Shown here piece by piece: positions 40,881 to 57,000 of a DNA stretch of 64,000 bases. The stretch spans positions 493,839-557,838 of the forward strand of contig NW_004775935.1 in NCBI RefSeq assembly GCF_000247815.1, in the 5' to 3' direction. Each line of letters starts with the position of its first letter. The first letter of the stretch is position 1. The notes beneath the pieces were generated by a model that did not search any database, was not told where the DNA came from, and worked only from the letters and a program-made list of their open reading frames with translations. This DNA comes from Ficedula albicollis (taxonomy: Eukaryota > Chordata > Aves > Passeriformes > Muscicapidae). The position numbers and the translations under genes are program-made.

Positions 40881-41296
40881 AGGGCATTACTATAATATTA
40901 CACTGAGGCTAACAACTTTAACTCAAACTGAAGTGAAACTCTGCAGCATGCAGCCACATCAGTAGACAGCTAGAGTTTTGCAAAGGTATATCCCATTCAC
41001 ACCTACAGAAATACCTATTTAGTTTTGAAGCATATCAAACATGTAACTAAACACACATAAGGAAGTGCAGACATAGCTTATTTTTCGCAGGGCATTACTA
41101 TAATATTACACTGAGGCTAATAACTTCAACTCAGACTGAAGTGAAACTCTGCAGCATGCAGCCACATCAGTAGACAGCTAGAGTTTTGCAAAGGTATATC
41201 CCATTCACACCTACAGAAATACCTATTTAGTTTTGAAACATATCAAACATGTAACTAAACACACATAAGGAAGTGCAGACATAGCTTATTTTTCGC
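40881..41296. repeat. 208-bp tandem duplication
   Basis: Copy 1 at 40881-41088, copy 2 at 41089-41296. Both begin AGGGCATTACTATAATATTA and end ATAGCTTATTTTTCGCA. I see about five differences, all transitions (for example CTAACAACTTTAACTCAAAC versus CTAATAACTTCAACTCAGAC), about 97 to 98 percent identity. Confidence 0.95.
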
Positions 41297-41429
41297 ATCA
41301 AAGTCTATACTTTGTATGTGAAAAACACAGTACAACATAGGTTTATATAAATATACACATGCCTACGTATTTTTAAATGTGCTGGCAGAAATCTGTCACA
41401 AAGAAAACCTGAAGCCAATTAAATTGTTT

Positions 41430-41545
41430 TGGTTGATTTGTTGTTGTTTTTGTGTTTTTTGTTGCTGTCTTGTGTTTGCTTTTCTGCTTTTTTTTTTTTT
41501 TAGTTGTTTGGTTGTTTGTTTTTTTCGTTCTTTCTTTTTTTTCTC
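41430..41545. repeat. T/G-rich low-complexity tract
   Basis: About 115 bp of T runs with GTTGTT and TTTGTTTGG words on the + strand, including a 14-base T run near 41490-41503. Hydrophobic Phe/Leu frames read through it are by-products. Confidence 0.9.
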
Positions 41546-44045
41546 CTTCCAAGACTGGAAGACTGCATTTCTGTTTTCAAGGTACTTCTGCCAATGGATG
41601 CCTGATTACTGATAATGCTTTAGGTATCCTGGTTGAAAAACACAGTAAAAAATAGCTGACATTCAAATTACCATGTGTAGTAAAAATTATCAGTTTACTG
41701 GGACAATCCAGTTTTTTTGGCTTAAAATTTTTATCTTAAAAGCTTAAATGTTTTGGCTTGGAAGTTTCATCATCTTATTTGATCTAAGTAAAGATGTGCA
41801 TAGTTGTGTTTACATTGGAAGGTGGATAGTAATGTAATGTCCAAGGAAAATTTTCCTTAACTGTTCCTGAAATGGGGATGTAGCTGCTGCAAACAGTGCT
41901 TGTTTTGCAGAACTGTAAATCTTTATTCTATACAGAATAACACCTGGTGATAACTTGGTGGTTTTGACAGCTGGGTTGTGATTACCTGAGGGGATTAATC
42001 ATCACAGTTGGTTGGAGATGTGTTTTTCACACTCCAGAAACACTACGTTAGAGCTTTTAGTGTAGATTGAGCTTTGAGAAGTGACCTGACCACAGGTTTG
42101 AGACAAGTCAAGAGATAAGGCAAAACCCCATCAAATTCCCCACTCTCTGGTAGACAGTATGTCCTTAATATCCCTTAATAAATGCCCTTACATGTATTTG
42201 CATTCGCTAAAAAGAGATCAGGTTTCATTCCAGGTATTGAAACGGAACAAGAGTCATAACATGAATTAGTTCTGCTTGAGTATGTCACCATCTGACTGTT
42301 CAGATTTGACTGCACACTTTCTTCTCTAAAAGGATTTTGTGCTATAACAGAGCTAATTAAACATGGAAGAGAACTGAATATAAGTATATATTTCCAATAC
42401 ATACATACATGAATATATTATACAATTTCAATTGGTTGATATGCTGTGTAAGAATCTGAATATCAACCTACATGAATTTTATGTTTCAGAATATATATAG
42501 AATATATATTGCTAGGAAAAATTTTGTGAAACATTAAGAGCTTGTTGACAGTGAAAGCTATAATATTTAGAGAAATAAAGCAACAAGATGCACAAGAAGA
42601 AGAGAAAACTCGCTAATCTTTGCAATAAATAAGTGGTTTTGTATTTTTCATACTACACAAATCTAAGAAGCAGAAGGAGTATACTATGGATATGTGTGTT
42701 ACTAATATTGCTGGTTAAAAATCAAAATAATTTTTAACATAAAATATTTTGACAGTAAGGTATAAGTATGCGTCACCCTGTGATAAAAGGAATCTTGGCA
42801 GCTAAAGAATAAACAGAAAAATAAGGGCGTGAATTGTGACATTTTTTAACAATCCAGATAAAGGAGTACTCTGGAGAAGCCTTGGTGGCTTGTCATTGAA
42901 TTTCCTTCTAATACATGGAATAAGAAAACAACTGAATCTGTGGTTTCTATTTCTGTATATCTCTGTGTTTCTGACATTCCATTCATTATTGCAAATAAGT
43001 GTGACGCAGAGGGCAGAGGAGCTCAGCCAGATGAGACTTATTTGTCTTTTGTTTATAGCCAGTGGCCAGTCCTTTTCCTCAGATGCTTGTTCAGGGTGGA
43101 GAGCAGCAAATAAAAAAATAATGCAAATGAAGTTAAGGGTTATGTAGATGTTAGCATAGATTTCTTCTGAAATGTAATGGAGCTGAGTTTTAGGTAAAAT
43201 CCTTGTTTGGCAGGAGAGAAGGAAGGTGATTTAATAGCTCAGACAGTCAATATATTTTATTCAGTAGCAAATTTTTCACTGTGATTTGCTGGGAGGAAAT
43301 GCTGGTCTCTGACTTTATTCTAATCAGGAACTCATCCAGTTGGTTCAGAACACCCTCAGTGGGCAACAAGTATAAATGAATTGAAATTCAGTCATTAAAT
43401 CCAGTCTTGACTCCAGAGCTTGTCTGACTTAAGGGGACAGAAAGCTTCTCTGATGGTGTTTGGGCAGCAGATGAAAGGGAATGTCAGCCTTGTGAGTTGC
43501 CTGATGCAGCTATTGAACTCAGTGCAGGCTGAACTGATGATTTCTGCTTCAGATCTGTACAGGAGCATGGAGCATATCAATCTTCCTTGTCTGGACTAAC
43601 TCTTCCAGCTGAAGGGGCATGTTAGTTTATTTCTGTCCAAACTAATGACAGCTACCCATTTTTAATCTCACATATTAGCCAACCAGCTGCTTATTAGGTA
43701 CTTAATAGATGAGTAGTACTCAAATGATCCTCTTAATGTACATGTTTTTAAGCAATGTTCTGTAAGGAAATTTCTTTCTTATTCTCATAAGCATGTTCCA
43801 CTTCTGTTAATCTTGTCTAAAATTAAGATTTTACATCAATATATACAAATATATATGCACATACACGTGAATGAATATACATTAAAAGAATTGCATTATC
43901 TTAAGACTTAAGCACATAATAAAGCTATTATTTTTAATTAATGCTAATAACTAGTACATTTTACTCATGTTAATTGATACGGTGAGACTGTAAGCTACAT
44001 GAATTTCACTTGAGAAACACTGACAAGTAGCACACACACTGTAGT

Positions 44046-44110
44046 GGTCAGCACATAGGTAGCAAGTGGAACAAGACTTGAACCCACAGTGTTAGCTGTG
44101 CTGGTTGAGT
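44046..44110 (-). mobile_element. Possible fossil tRNA-type SINE (MIR-like)
   Basis: AGCACATAGGTAGCAAGTGG followed by ACTTGAACCCACAGTGTTAG resembles the antisense of the tRNA-derived core of MIR-type SINEs (CACACAGC-TAGTAAGTGG ... TTCGAACCC). About 65 bp only, strongly diverged, so tentative. Confidence 0.3.
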
Positions 44111-44997
44111 GCGCAAGGGTCCAATGCATTGAAGAAGTGCAGGCTGAGTGCATGTGCTGCAACTATATCTGCAGAAGACTGGGATGCCCTAATGTCTGGT
44201 AGCCACAGAAAGCAGTTGTTTTGATCAGGCTGCCAGGGATGCTTAAAATCCTGTACAAATGGCCAAACTGTAATTTCAATTTGTACCAAGTTTCTGGGGA
44301 TAAGAAGGATCTCCTGGGGGAAGGTGGTGCATAAGGATTACACGTACTAGTCCCATACTAAGCATCATCTCCTTCTTTTTAAGGGCTGATGCTTTGAAAC
44401 ACACAGGTGGCTGACATCGTGTAGGTTTTATGGATTTGCAAAGCAGTTTCCTGTGTAAAAAGGGGGAAATACCTGATTACTTAGGGGTAGGTAATTAATA
44501 GTTCCTAAAGGTGGCATTCTGTAAAAGTTTTCAGAAATTTCATTATACTATCAGTTGTTTTCAGTTAAACTGATTGTGAGAAATTGAGCAAGAGGAACAA
44601 TTTTTTATCTGATTGAAGCGGTTAATACCTGAGAAATCAGGTTATACATTATTTATTGGTAAGGATGACATATTTCAGATGTTGTAGTAATATCATCCAG
44701 TGAAAACTATTACCACTGGTAAGGAAGGATTTTTTTTAAAATAATTCAACAGGTTTTTTTCCTATGGCACATTCCTTGAAATAAATTACAGTAGCAAGAA
44801 GAGTGGATAGTACTAGAATTCAGCTGCACTGTCCTCAAAACAGTTTTTAAGCATTCTGTGCAAAGAATGTGTATTATAAATTAGGCTGATGGAAGCAAAT
44901 CCTTGCCTATCTTATCTGACTTTCTTTGACAAAGAAATCATGAATGTTTTAGAAGCTCTGAGGTTGCTTAAAAGTTTTCTGTTAAGGTTGCATCTGA

Positions 44998-45027
44998 CTG
45001 ATTTATTTATTTATTTATTTATTTATA
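44998..45027. repeat. TTTA tetranucleotide microsatellite
   Basis: Seven perfect TTTA/ATTT units at 44998-45027, without flanking degeneracy. Confidence 0.95.
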
Positions 45028-48000
45028 CTGACATGATTCTTTGATTTTATAACATAAAATTGCTTTTATATGATGAACTGCTGATCCTTCATCTGATCTT
45101 CCAATCACACAGTATTGGGTATCATCAAAAATTAATGTATATCAAAGCTCAAGGCCAGATTCTGCTCCTCACAGTCAATTGGAATTGTTTGTGATGGATT
45201 AGAGCCCTGACAAGTCTAAAGTAAACCCAGTAGGGTACAAGCCCTTGCCCCAGGAGCATCTAACTCTCCAGACTGGCTCACAGGAGTCTATCTGATATTT
45301 TTGTGTGGGGGGGTTTCACATTTCTTCGTGGTAGGCTTCAGTTAGTTTTGACATTAGGAAACAGTCATTGGTTAAGTAATACTATTTTATTGAGAGGACC
45401 TTTCTAACATAATGAAAGCATTGTCTTCCTCCATAATTATGACACAATCTTTAGTCTGAGTTTCCTCTTCCTCAGGGTCAGGCATCTAAAATTAGTTACT
45501 TACAGAACAACTTTAGGATTGGCCTGATTTTCACAGCTGGCAAACACAATGTGTGCCACTGTACACTTCACAGGGCTAACTGAATTTCACAGTTTAAGAA
45601 AACAGAAGCACTGTATTGATTTTGGAGCGGCCTCCAGTGATGTTGGCAGGTGATGGCTGGATCTAAACTGAGCACAGGGGCACTGCAGGCAGCCCTGCAG
45701 GGCTGTGCTCCAGCTGCATCTAGGCAGGTCAGCACAGGGGAAACTTCTGCTTTCCTGGGCTGGATAACTCAGTCACAGTTATCCCAGGAAACTCTTCACC
45801 GTGATTGGTAATATGTCCTTTAGGGATATCTGGCATTAAACTAGCTTGGTTAAGCACTGGGATCATATGCCAAGTACTTGACTATTGCATTCTTCAATTT
45901 CCTATATGTCTACATACGGCTGCATGACAGGTGGTTGCCAAGTGCAACCAAATATAAACAAACCTGGCAGGATCCATATCCTGTAATTAAAGTTTCAGTG
46001 GAACTCCTGACAGTTCTCCAGCTTCTCTTCTATAGCTTTCAAACACCTGTTCCTCTGCCCTCATGTTGGTCTTGTCTTAAATATGAATCCCCTCAATTCT
46101 GTCCCTTCAATTTTGTAAGAGAGAAGTGACTCTAGTCTTGCAAAATATGAAAACACATGGAAGTCATTATGTAATGCATCGAGAGGGGAACTCCTCTTGT
46201 TCTTAAAAAAGCAGAAATCACATTAGAGGCAGAGAATATGAAATAACTGATTTTGTCTCTTTTCTTCTTCAGGTGGAATGAAAATATTTGGAAGAGACAA
46301 AAAAAAATCACGATAATTTCAAAAAGATTTTTTTGTTTATCTAAGAGAGAAGGAAATATGTTAAAGGAAGCTGGTAATAAGAACAAAGAATAAAGTTGGA
46401 AGCAATGTAAGACACATAAGTAACATATAACATTTCTCTTTAGGAGAAATGCTCTTCTCTTTTTTATGCTACTAGTTTCAGGAAATAACCACACAACAAA
46501 GTTTCCAGCATATTGCAGGTTCAAGCTTATGAAGAGAAATTTAAACATGGACTTTCTTATCTGGATGTGTATTTGCCATATGAAAGCAGCTATAAAACTT
46601 ACCACCTTGTCCTGTGTGACTCCTTTGGGATGAATGGACAGTTTAAGCTGCAGTCTGGTTTGTTGCAGAATAGAGAAGGTTTTTAGTGAATAATTCTAGT
46701 TAGTCCCTAACCATAATCTGTATTTTCAAGGCAGTTTGATCCCTAAGAGGCTTGAGCTGCAAGTGAGGTCTCTGGGGGCTTCTGTTACCCAGCAGTAGCT
46801 TTAATGGTAAACCACTAGAGAAACAAGTGAAGAATTGAAAGCAAAACAATGTCTTTTGCTTTCTCTCTTACGTCACCCTTCCTTAAGGAAAAGTTAAATA
46901 ATGGAAGAGGGTATTATTTACTTATTTCTCAGAAGAATTGTAAATGGACTTAAAGTTGCATTTGAAAGACCTCTTTCAAACTCTGTACGTTGAAATTCTC
47001 GCTTGGTTAAAATTTTCTCAAATCTTGCTATTTTTCCAGAGACCTTTCCTTTGCCAACTTATATATTATTTCCTTTCCTTTCCTTTGATTTTTCTAAAGC
47101 ATAGACAATTAAATTAAAACTTCATCAACATGAATAATGTTGAAATATTCTGCATTTGGTGTTTATTTATGGTTTTCCAAAAGTAAAACTGACTCAACCT
47201 GTTAATGATGTTATGTGTAGGTCTCTATGACTATAGAACCTATGAAGGTGTTTTTAAAGACACCTGGAAGAATGTTGGGTAAGCCTGGTTTTTGTCTGTG
47301 GGTCTCAGTGCTTCTGGCCAGCTTTTTATTGGTCAGTCTGGAATGCAAGGAGCTCAGTTTCTGCTGAGATGTCACTTTAGATGCCATTAAAATACTCTTC
47401 GGTAACCACAGAAGACAAGCGAGGGCTTGAATACCCTTCAGTCTTTGACTATGGCTGCAGCATTTCCTTTCAGATCCTGAGGATTTAATAGAAATATGAA
47501 AGCATTATTATTGTCATTGAGTGTGAAATGTGTTTTAAAAGCCATTCACAGTTAAATTTTAAAATGCAGTCATTCCTACAGGAATTATTTTGCACTTCAG
47601 GATGTTATATTCATGTTATACTAATCCATAATGACTGTTGTTATTCACTCTCATATGTTGTCCATCACTTTTTCAAAATTTCAGCTCTCATGGATAGAAT
47701 TTTTATAGCATTATGATATAGTTGTTTTAAGTAGTAAATTTAAAATGACATAGCACAGAAACTCATGAAGAGCGGATTTTTAAAATAAAAATTGTGTTCT
47801 ATATAAATATCATTTTTTAAAAAAAGAAGTTCAAGTAAGAACAATTATGAAAGCAAGAACAATTATGAAAATCTCTGGCACTGCTACAATGGATCATTTA
47901 ACAAATTGCTTACTAAAAGCATAACTTTTTCTGTTGCTCTGGATTGCTTGTAAATAGTTTTTATAGGTTTTCTTTTCCCCCCTCAAATTCCTGTGTTCAA

Positions 48001-48762
48001 AATTATCCACTGTTCATCCTTAGTTTTAGTTTAAAACTTATCAGTTCACAATGACTATTTGAAATTAGAGCTGTCCTTATTTCTACAGAAGACAAAGTGA
48101 CATGAGGTGTTTTTCCTCCTGTATCAGGTGGGAGAATGTGATGGCCTCTGTGCTGAGAAAAACCCCAGGAGTCAGCAGAGCACATTCTACTGTCATACAG
48201 CTATAAAGTGGTATGAAATATAACATCCCACAGCTTTTAGTGCTGTAGTATAGTCAGCTAAAGCACTTAGATCTCATCACAGCTAAAGTCTAATTTAATG
48301 CAGCTGAGTGTGCATCAGCTGTTATTTTTGGGTTTCAGAAATCAGGTGCTTTAGGAGGATGGTCAGCCTGTCACTAAAAACATTTATGTTACAAACACAG
48401 AATTAACTTCTCATAAGAGTTCTTGAGTATTTACTTGGAGGCAATTTCACTGACAGAAAAAAAAATACATTGGAATACTTATTTTTTAGTCTTCTCCACT
48501 TATGTAAATATTGAGGAAAGTGTTTATCAAGTCTGTTAAGGGATTTGGGCTCAAAAAGAACATATTATTTTTCTTTATGCTTTGGGAGCAGGTGAGAGGC
48601 AACCCTCTTTATTAGCCCTTTAGTGGAAGAAATGTTCAATAGAATTAATTTTTTCCTTTCTGATTTTATACTGTGTTGCTGAGATGAATTGTCTTTTCTG
48701 CAATTTCCATGATGAGAAGACTCCTTAAATAGGTAGAAATGAAAAATTATGTGGCTTTATAA

Positions 48763-48991
48763 CTGTATGATTATTTTATGGTTTGTTTTACTTTGCTGCT
48801 CGGAGTCATGTAATCTTTAATCTCTTTTGCTTTAAATTCCCCATTAATTTTGTTTAATGTTTTCCTCTTTAGAAGACCTGTATGATTATTTTATGGTTTG
48901 TTTTACTTTTCTGCTCTGAGTCATGTAATCTTTAATCTCTTTTGTTTAAATTCCCCATTAATTTTGTTAAATGTTTTCCTCTTTAGAAGAT
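48763..48991. repeat. 115-bp tandem duplication
   Basis: Copy 1 at 48763-48877 and copy 2 at 48878-48991 both begin CTGTATGATTATTTTATGGT and end TTTTCCTCTTTAGAAGA. They differ at about five positions including one single-base deletion, about 95 percent identity. Confidence 0.95.
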
Positions 48992-49614
48992 CCTTTAGGA
49001 ATGCTTTACTACATCTCCATTTCTGTTCACCTCTCCCATATTTGATGGCAATATTTTTTGGTCATACATTGTAATAAGTAATAACTTATGGTTTTTGAAT
49101 ACATTTATTTTATTTCTCTCATGATTCAAAAGTAACCCCCCTTAGGTAGAGAAAAGTCAAATTTGCCATGTTCACAATTATTCAGCATTTAGATTTGAAC
49201 TTTTGTTGAAGTATGATATATTCAGGAAGTAAATTCTAACAGGATTATCATCTCAAATGTTATTCTGACCTTTTATAAATAAAAAGACCTACACAGGTTA
49301 TTTTCCTACCCTTATAAATTAAGGATACCAGGACTGACCTCTCTGACACTGAGGTCAGTGGGCATGGCAGTGTTTACTTTATTATTGAACTGGATGTGCC
49401 TTCCAAAACAGGGCAGCCACAATAGAAGTGGATCATCCCATCTCCTAGTCGGTGCTCTTTGAGACAGAGAATCATGGGAGATGCTAGCTGTGCTGCAACT
49501 GATGCCAGGGATTGTTCTAAACAATCTAACACAGTAGGTAGTTGAGTTCCAGTGCCTTTGTCTGGGACCTGGCGCTTACAGAATCGTTAGTTGCAGTCAA
49601 GGGGACTAAGAGAA

Positions 49615-50181
49615 ACCATTTGGTTTTGGCTGAGGTAGAGGTAATTTTCTTCACAGTGGCTAGTGTGGAGCTGTGTTTTGGATTGTGCTGAAAACAGGGT
49701 TAATATCATAGAAACTGTTATTGCTGAGCAGGGCTCACACAGAGCCAAGGCCTTATCTGCTTTTTCAGATGGCTGCACTGGTGAGGTCTTTGGGGGTGTC
49801 TGGGAGCTTGTGGGGGCAAGCAGTCAGGACAGGTGACCCCAGCTGACCAAAGGGATATTCCAGACCCTCATGTGACATCATGCTCAGTATGTAAAGTGTG
49901 AGGAAGAAGAAGGGCTGTCTGGAGCATTTCTATTCCCAGGTCACTTTGTGTGTGATTGGGCTCTGCTCTCCTGGCAATGTCTGAACACCTCTCTGTCCCT
50001 GGGAAGCAGAGAATTAATTCCTTGTTTTGCTTTGCTTGTGTGTGTGTCTTTTGCTTTCCCTACTAAACTGTCTTTATCTCAACCCATGAGTTTTCTCACT
50101 TTTACCCTTCTAGTTTGGTCCCTCATCTTCCTGGTGGAGGAGTGAGCAAGCAGCCACGTGGGGATTGTTTAAACCTTGTCA
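49615..50181 (+). mobile_element. Solo LTR, avian ERVL-type
   Basis: About 565 bp that reads like the LTR of a bird endogenous retrovirus of the ERVL group: TTTTGGCTGAGGTAGAGGTA and AATTTTCTTCACAGTGGCTA at the left, ATTGCTGAGCAGGGCTCACA, CCAGCTGACCAAAGGGATAT, ATGTGACATCATGCTCAGTA with a TATA-like GTAAAG after it, CTTGTTTTGCTTTGCTTGTG, then CTAAACTGTCTTTATCTCAA and TTTTCTCACTTTTACCCTTC at the right. The order promoter, then T-rich 3' segment, gives the + orientation. No internal retroviral genes flank it, so it is a solo LTR left by recombination. Ends are approximate, and I could not mark the target-site duplication. Family assignment is from memory of bird repeats. Confidence 0.8.
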
Positions 50182-51829
50182 CTATGCAGAACCACTGCCA
50201 ATGGAGCATTGACCAGTGACGCTTTCCCCAGGAATACTGCCTAGAAGTCTCAAGCTGTTGGAATCCAAATGGCCTGTGGCACTGAGCAGCTCAACAGCAA
50301 AAAACCCTCTTGGGATCCACAAGTGAGACATTCTTCCCTCATTCTTTTAAGGCTTGCCCTGTTGATGGTACACAGAGTTTGACACAGAGTTTGCCTAACA
50401 CAAATAGCAGAAGGTTTCACAATGTGAAACAGTGGCAGCCACTTTTGCCTAGGATAAATTAGGAAGAAGTACTGAATATGTGTGTGTTTTTTAAGGACGA
50501 ACCTGAAGGTAAGAGCATTGCACACAAGACTGGAGATGAATTCAGCCCTCCTCTCTGAACTAATTTCAGTATTTCTTGCTCCAGGTAAGCAAATATCTTT
50601 CAGACTGTCTTACAGCTGCTCAAGTGATTGAATAGATACCATTTAGTCAGAATCTATGAAAATAATGTAAGATTTTTTGGATCAGACAGAGAGAAATAAA
50701 AGATGGATTAGTGGTCAAGTGGCATATGGAAAATTATGGAATATTATTATGGCATATGGAAAATGTCATCTAGCATTTTCACCAAAGACTCTTTTTGTCT
50801 AGTTATAATGAACCGTAAAACAGGTGCTTGGATCAGTGGCTTTGAGCAGCTGTGTGCATCTTAATTCCATCACTGTCTCCAGTTTCTTTGTAGTTAGGAC
50901 ACTTGCATGAGGAAAAAGAAAGGTAACCTTAATTTCCTTCAGTCAAGGCAGTGATTAAAACTTCAGTCTTCTGATTCTGGGGAAATGTTCCAACACATTG
51001 AGCAAGAAAGTGAGATAGGAGGAGGGTGAAACAGTGACCATTGTGTTTGCAAGGGAAACCTGGACCTTGCTGTGTTTTTGAAGGAGCTTTGGCATAATTT
51101 TCCAGTAAAAGGTCAAAGCTAATCCTAACTGGAAGGAGGCATGTCTGTTTGACCTAACATTGTTTATCCCTGTTCTGAATAGGACACTTCTATGCTCTGT
51201 CTTCAGCAGTGCTCATTTTTAAGAGGATTTGACATAGGGAATTGCATTTTGAGATGTCCATTTCTTTAAGAACAAAGAAGTTTCGTCAGTAGATGTGATT
51301 TGGTTTTGACTATTAGAATTGAAAAAACTATGTAGACTACCCAAGCCAAGGAAAGTTTACTGTAAAATATGAAATTCATAAATATTTATTCCTAGCTGCT
51401 TAAGCTATTCAAAAGCATTACAGATTTTGAGAATTGGCAATGTAGTAACATGTCTTTAGAACAGTCTTTAAAAGTTATTTTTTGGAGGCTGGAGAACTCG
51501 CTAGAGCAGCATGAGGGTGACAGCTAACATGTCCAAATTAGGCCCAGCAGTCATTATCAGTCGTTTCAGCATCTCCATGGCTATTAAGCTGGTCATACAG
51601 ACAAGCTTTCAAAAAGACTGCCAATACTTAATAAATTCTGCAAGAGCACCTTGGGTACTTTGACATTTAAATATCAGTGGTATCTTGTGTCATTTGCAGG
51701 CTGAAGATGCTTCACCTGAAAGGTTTATACCTCAGCCTGGTCTGGAGTTTGTTAAAGTGTTATAATACCATGAAGGTATTTCACAGCATCATTGTCTGAA
51801 CTGCTAAATTTTTAGGAGAATTAAAAAAA

Positions 51830-54824
51830 AAAAAATAAATTCTGTATTTCCTGAGAAACATGTTTGGCTTTTAAACATACCTCTTCTTAGACAGAGAACT
51901 TTTACTGTCACTTTTTATCTCACTTATTTCACAAAGTCAAAGCATAAAATTGTGTTCTTTCAAAATATTATTTTTTGATTTCCTGGAATAAGTTTTTAAA
52001 GACATAGATTATGCCTTTTCCCCTTAAGAGTCATAATGATGCAGTTTATCTGAGAAATACAGTCTACATGACGTCTGTTACCACATACATTACCCTTATT
52101 TTTCAATTGCAGAGAATAAGGGTGAGTCATAATCAGTACTACTAAAAGTTCTATGCAGCAGGGAAGGAGAGCGTGCAGAAATGTCCCATGATCTGTCCAG
52201 ACTTGGCATTTAATCTGTGCACCTATCCTATATGTTTCACACAAAGTGCATGCCAGGATAGAACCATGTAAACAGTTAGTTTAATGCCATCAAAGCACAG
52301 TTTAATGCATCAAAGCAAAGAAAATGCCAGCTAAGTAATAAAAATGGCAAAGGAAGACACTGTAAGAGAATGGCAGAAAATGGAAACCAGTGGGAAGGAA
52401 GAACCACTACCACAGCCCATCTCCTGGGGACCTCCCAGACTCCGCTCTGCACATCACCCTCCTCTCCCCGTCCTTCATGCGCCTGTGCACACTGTGCTTC
52501 CCTCCCTGATGGTAGGAAGGTAGAGATGGAGTACCATGCTGGGATTGTCATGCTTTGAGATGTAAAGTGACTTGTAGAGGTGGTAAAGTTTGTGTTGGGG
52601 GGGGGGAAGAAATAGGAGCAGGTTTATATAATTATGTTTCAGAGTGTTGTAGTTAGTATGATACCTGTGCGTGATGTTAACTGTTTTCAGTAACACTGGT
52701 TGAGTCTATTTTACTTATGCTCTCTTTATGTCATATACTTTCCAAGTAGATTGTACAGTTTGTATTAAATTGTCCAAACATAAAACAGAAAAACGTGAAT
52801 AAGACAGTAATTGCAACCACTGAGCATCATCTCAGTCAACCCCTGATGTCATGTGTTGCCACACCTTTCTTTTCTGTTTTACATGTCTCTTCCAATCTGT
52901 AACATTTAACCTCTATCTCTATAACAATGTCAAAATTCACCTTTTTCCACTCAGTTCAACAGGACATTTAGTAGCCACACAATGCATCCTTTCTTGTTCA
53001 TCTGTTGCCTTAGGTCTTTCTAAAGAATGATTTGATTTTCTCTTCTGCCTCTTCAGCTAAATAGATTCTTGGGCTATCTTGTGAGTTTCATGGCACAGTG
53101 AAGCAAAACAGATGAGAGACTGAATGCATGGTATATCTGTATCTTCAGTATCTTATGCATGAATTTAAAACTTCTCTTATTAATTTAAAACTACTATTCC
53201 ACATAAACTGTGCCTTGTATTTGCATATTTATTTAATTTAGAGCTGGATTTGAAGGGCAGGTCATTCTAAGAACAGGGACATGCCTTCAGAAGAAAGCAC
53301 TGTTTTGCCCTTGCCTGCTGGGAATCCTGGTCTCACCACTCATTCTTTGGTGAGACAAATGAAGCATTCATTATCTTTGTGCAGTTGTGTCAGAACCATT
53401 CAATTAAACCATGGCCTGTCAAGCAGTCATTGGCTGTGTGTATATGCCCTGTATTTAGCAGCTCAAGGTAGTGACTTACACTAAAGATACACACAAGAGT
53501 ACGTAAAAGAGTGGGTAGGATAAGGATAACTGACCAATGTCAACTCATAAATCTGCAGCCACAAAAGCAAAAAAGGTGAGCACTTTGATTCGACTGGGTA
53601 CTCCCTGTCTGGCTAGTCAGACACACTCAGACCCGGATGAGGCTGTTCCAGTTCACCTCATGAGCTTGTCCACTCTGAAAGCCAAATGTCCCAGCTCCCA
53701 TAAACAGAGAGCTGGGTTGTATACGCAAGAGAAATTTGTCCCTTTGATGGTTTCATCAATCCCTTAAAGGCTCCATGACACACTTCAGGTATAAAAATTT
53801 GGTGCATAGATAAAAGACCATAGAATAGGAAGAATACTTTTGTTAAATTAATTCTGTTTTACTAAAACACTAAGAAACTGATGATGAGACCACTTTACTA
53901 CTATTAGCAGTTTTGCAACTGTGTGGTGGAATTGTAATGAAAAATGTATAAAATCATAAATTTAAGTTTTCCTGTTATCTCTTACTTTTAAGCTAAAACT
54001 TATATTCCAAATTGCTTTAAAACTATATTTCCTTAAAGTATGGGAAACGTTTCACAAAACTTTTTATTGTCTGAAGAAAGATTGTTGTCTGTCTGTCTAA
54101 TCCTGATGGGTTAATAATCAAAAACTGTAAAAAAAAAATTCCCGTTGAGGGCATGCCACATCTTAGGCAGAGGAGTACTTGATAGTTCTCATTTACAGTG
54201 TGTGATTTATTGAGGAGAGTGAGATGGACTATTTGTGCTTTGCTGGATCACATAATTAGGCAATGTTTTGGTCAATAAGGAAATGCTGTTTCAACAGATT
54301 TGTAGTCTGTTTATCCCAATTGTGGTATAACACAATTTACATTAGCAGATAGACATAAACGAGAATAAGTAATAATTTTAAAATATCCATTAGATTCAAA
54401 TGGAATCTGAGCCTTCAGTCTGACTTCAACAAGTAAGACATGTTAACTTCTGTCAAGAAAGACACTTGCTCTTCACAAAGCACTGAAAAGCTGTCTCCTC
54501 TGCTTTATTGTTTTGAATGCTCTTTTGCATTTTCAGTTTAAGATGGTATTTTAACAACTCACATTTCTAAATGTGGATGGTGAGACATCTATGAGCCCAT
54601 AAGCACAAGTTATAGCTCCAAGGCTATTTGTGTCAGCGAGAATTTATCTGTTCGAACTTTGTGTCATCATGTGCGTTCTGATTCTTCCATGAGTATTTTC
54701 ATCATGTTGGAAAACGGAAGCTAGGTTTTAACACCATACAATGACCGCATAGTATCAGGACTCACATTTGATTGCTGCTAGGGGTGAGACATGTTTTTTA
54801 TCCTGCCTTGCTGTTTGTGTTACC
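51830..54824. other. Intergenic stretch before the GC-rich island
   Basis: AT-rich with no recognised gene. It contains a 9-base G run at about 52599-52607 and a small near-tandem repeat at 52277-52320 (AGTTTAATGCCATCAAAGCA then AGTTTAATGCATCAAAGCA). Confidence 0.45.

Positions 54825-57000
<2,176 letters not shown>

Larger units (their letters stand above)
42420..48762. other. AT-rich intergenic stretch, nothing recognised apart from small repeats
   Basis: Apart from the possible SINE at 44046 and the TTTA microsatellite, I see no exon or RNA gene. A 157-codon - strand frame at 46132-46605 is rich in Phe, Ile, Lys and Ser, as AT-rich chance frames are, and does not look like a protein family. 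A 45170-45185 phrase (CCAGATTCTGCTCCTCACAG) may be a remnant of an old amniote repeat. Confidence 0.45.

Noticed and set aside
46132..46605. 157-codon - strand frame rich in Phe, Ile and Lys
   Set aside because: Composition follows the local AT-rich bases, there is no recognisable domain, no poly(A) signal placement and no exon context.
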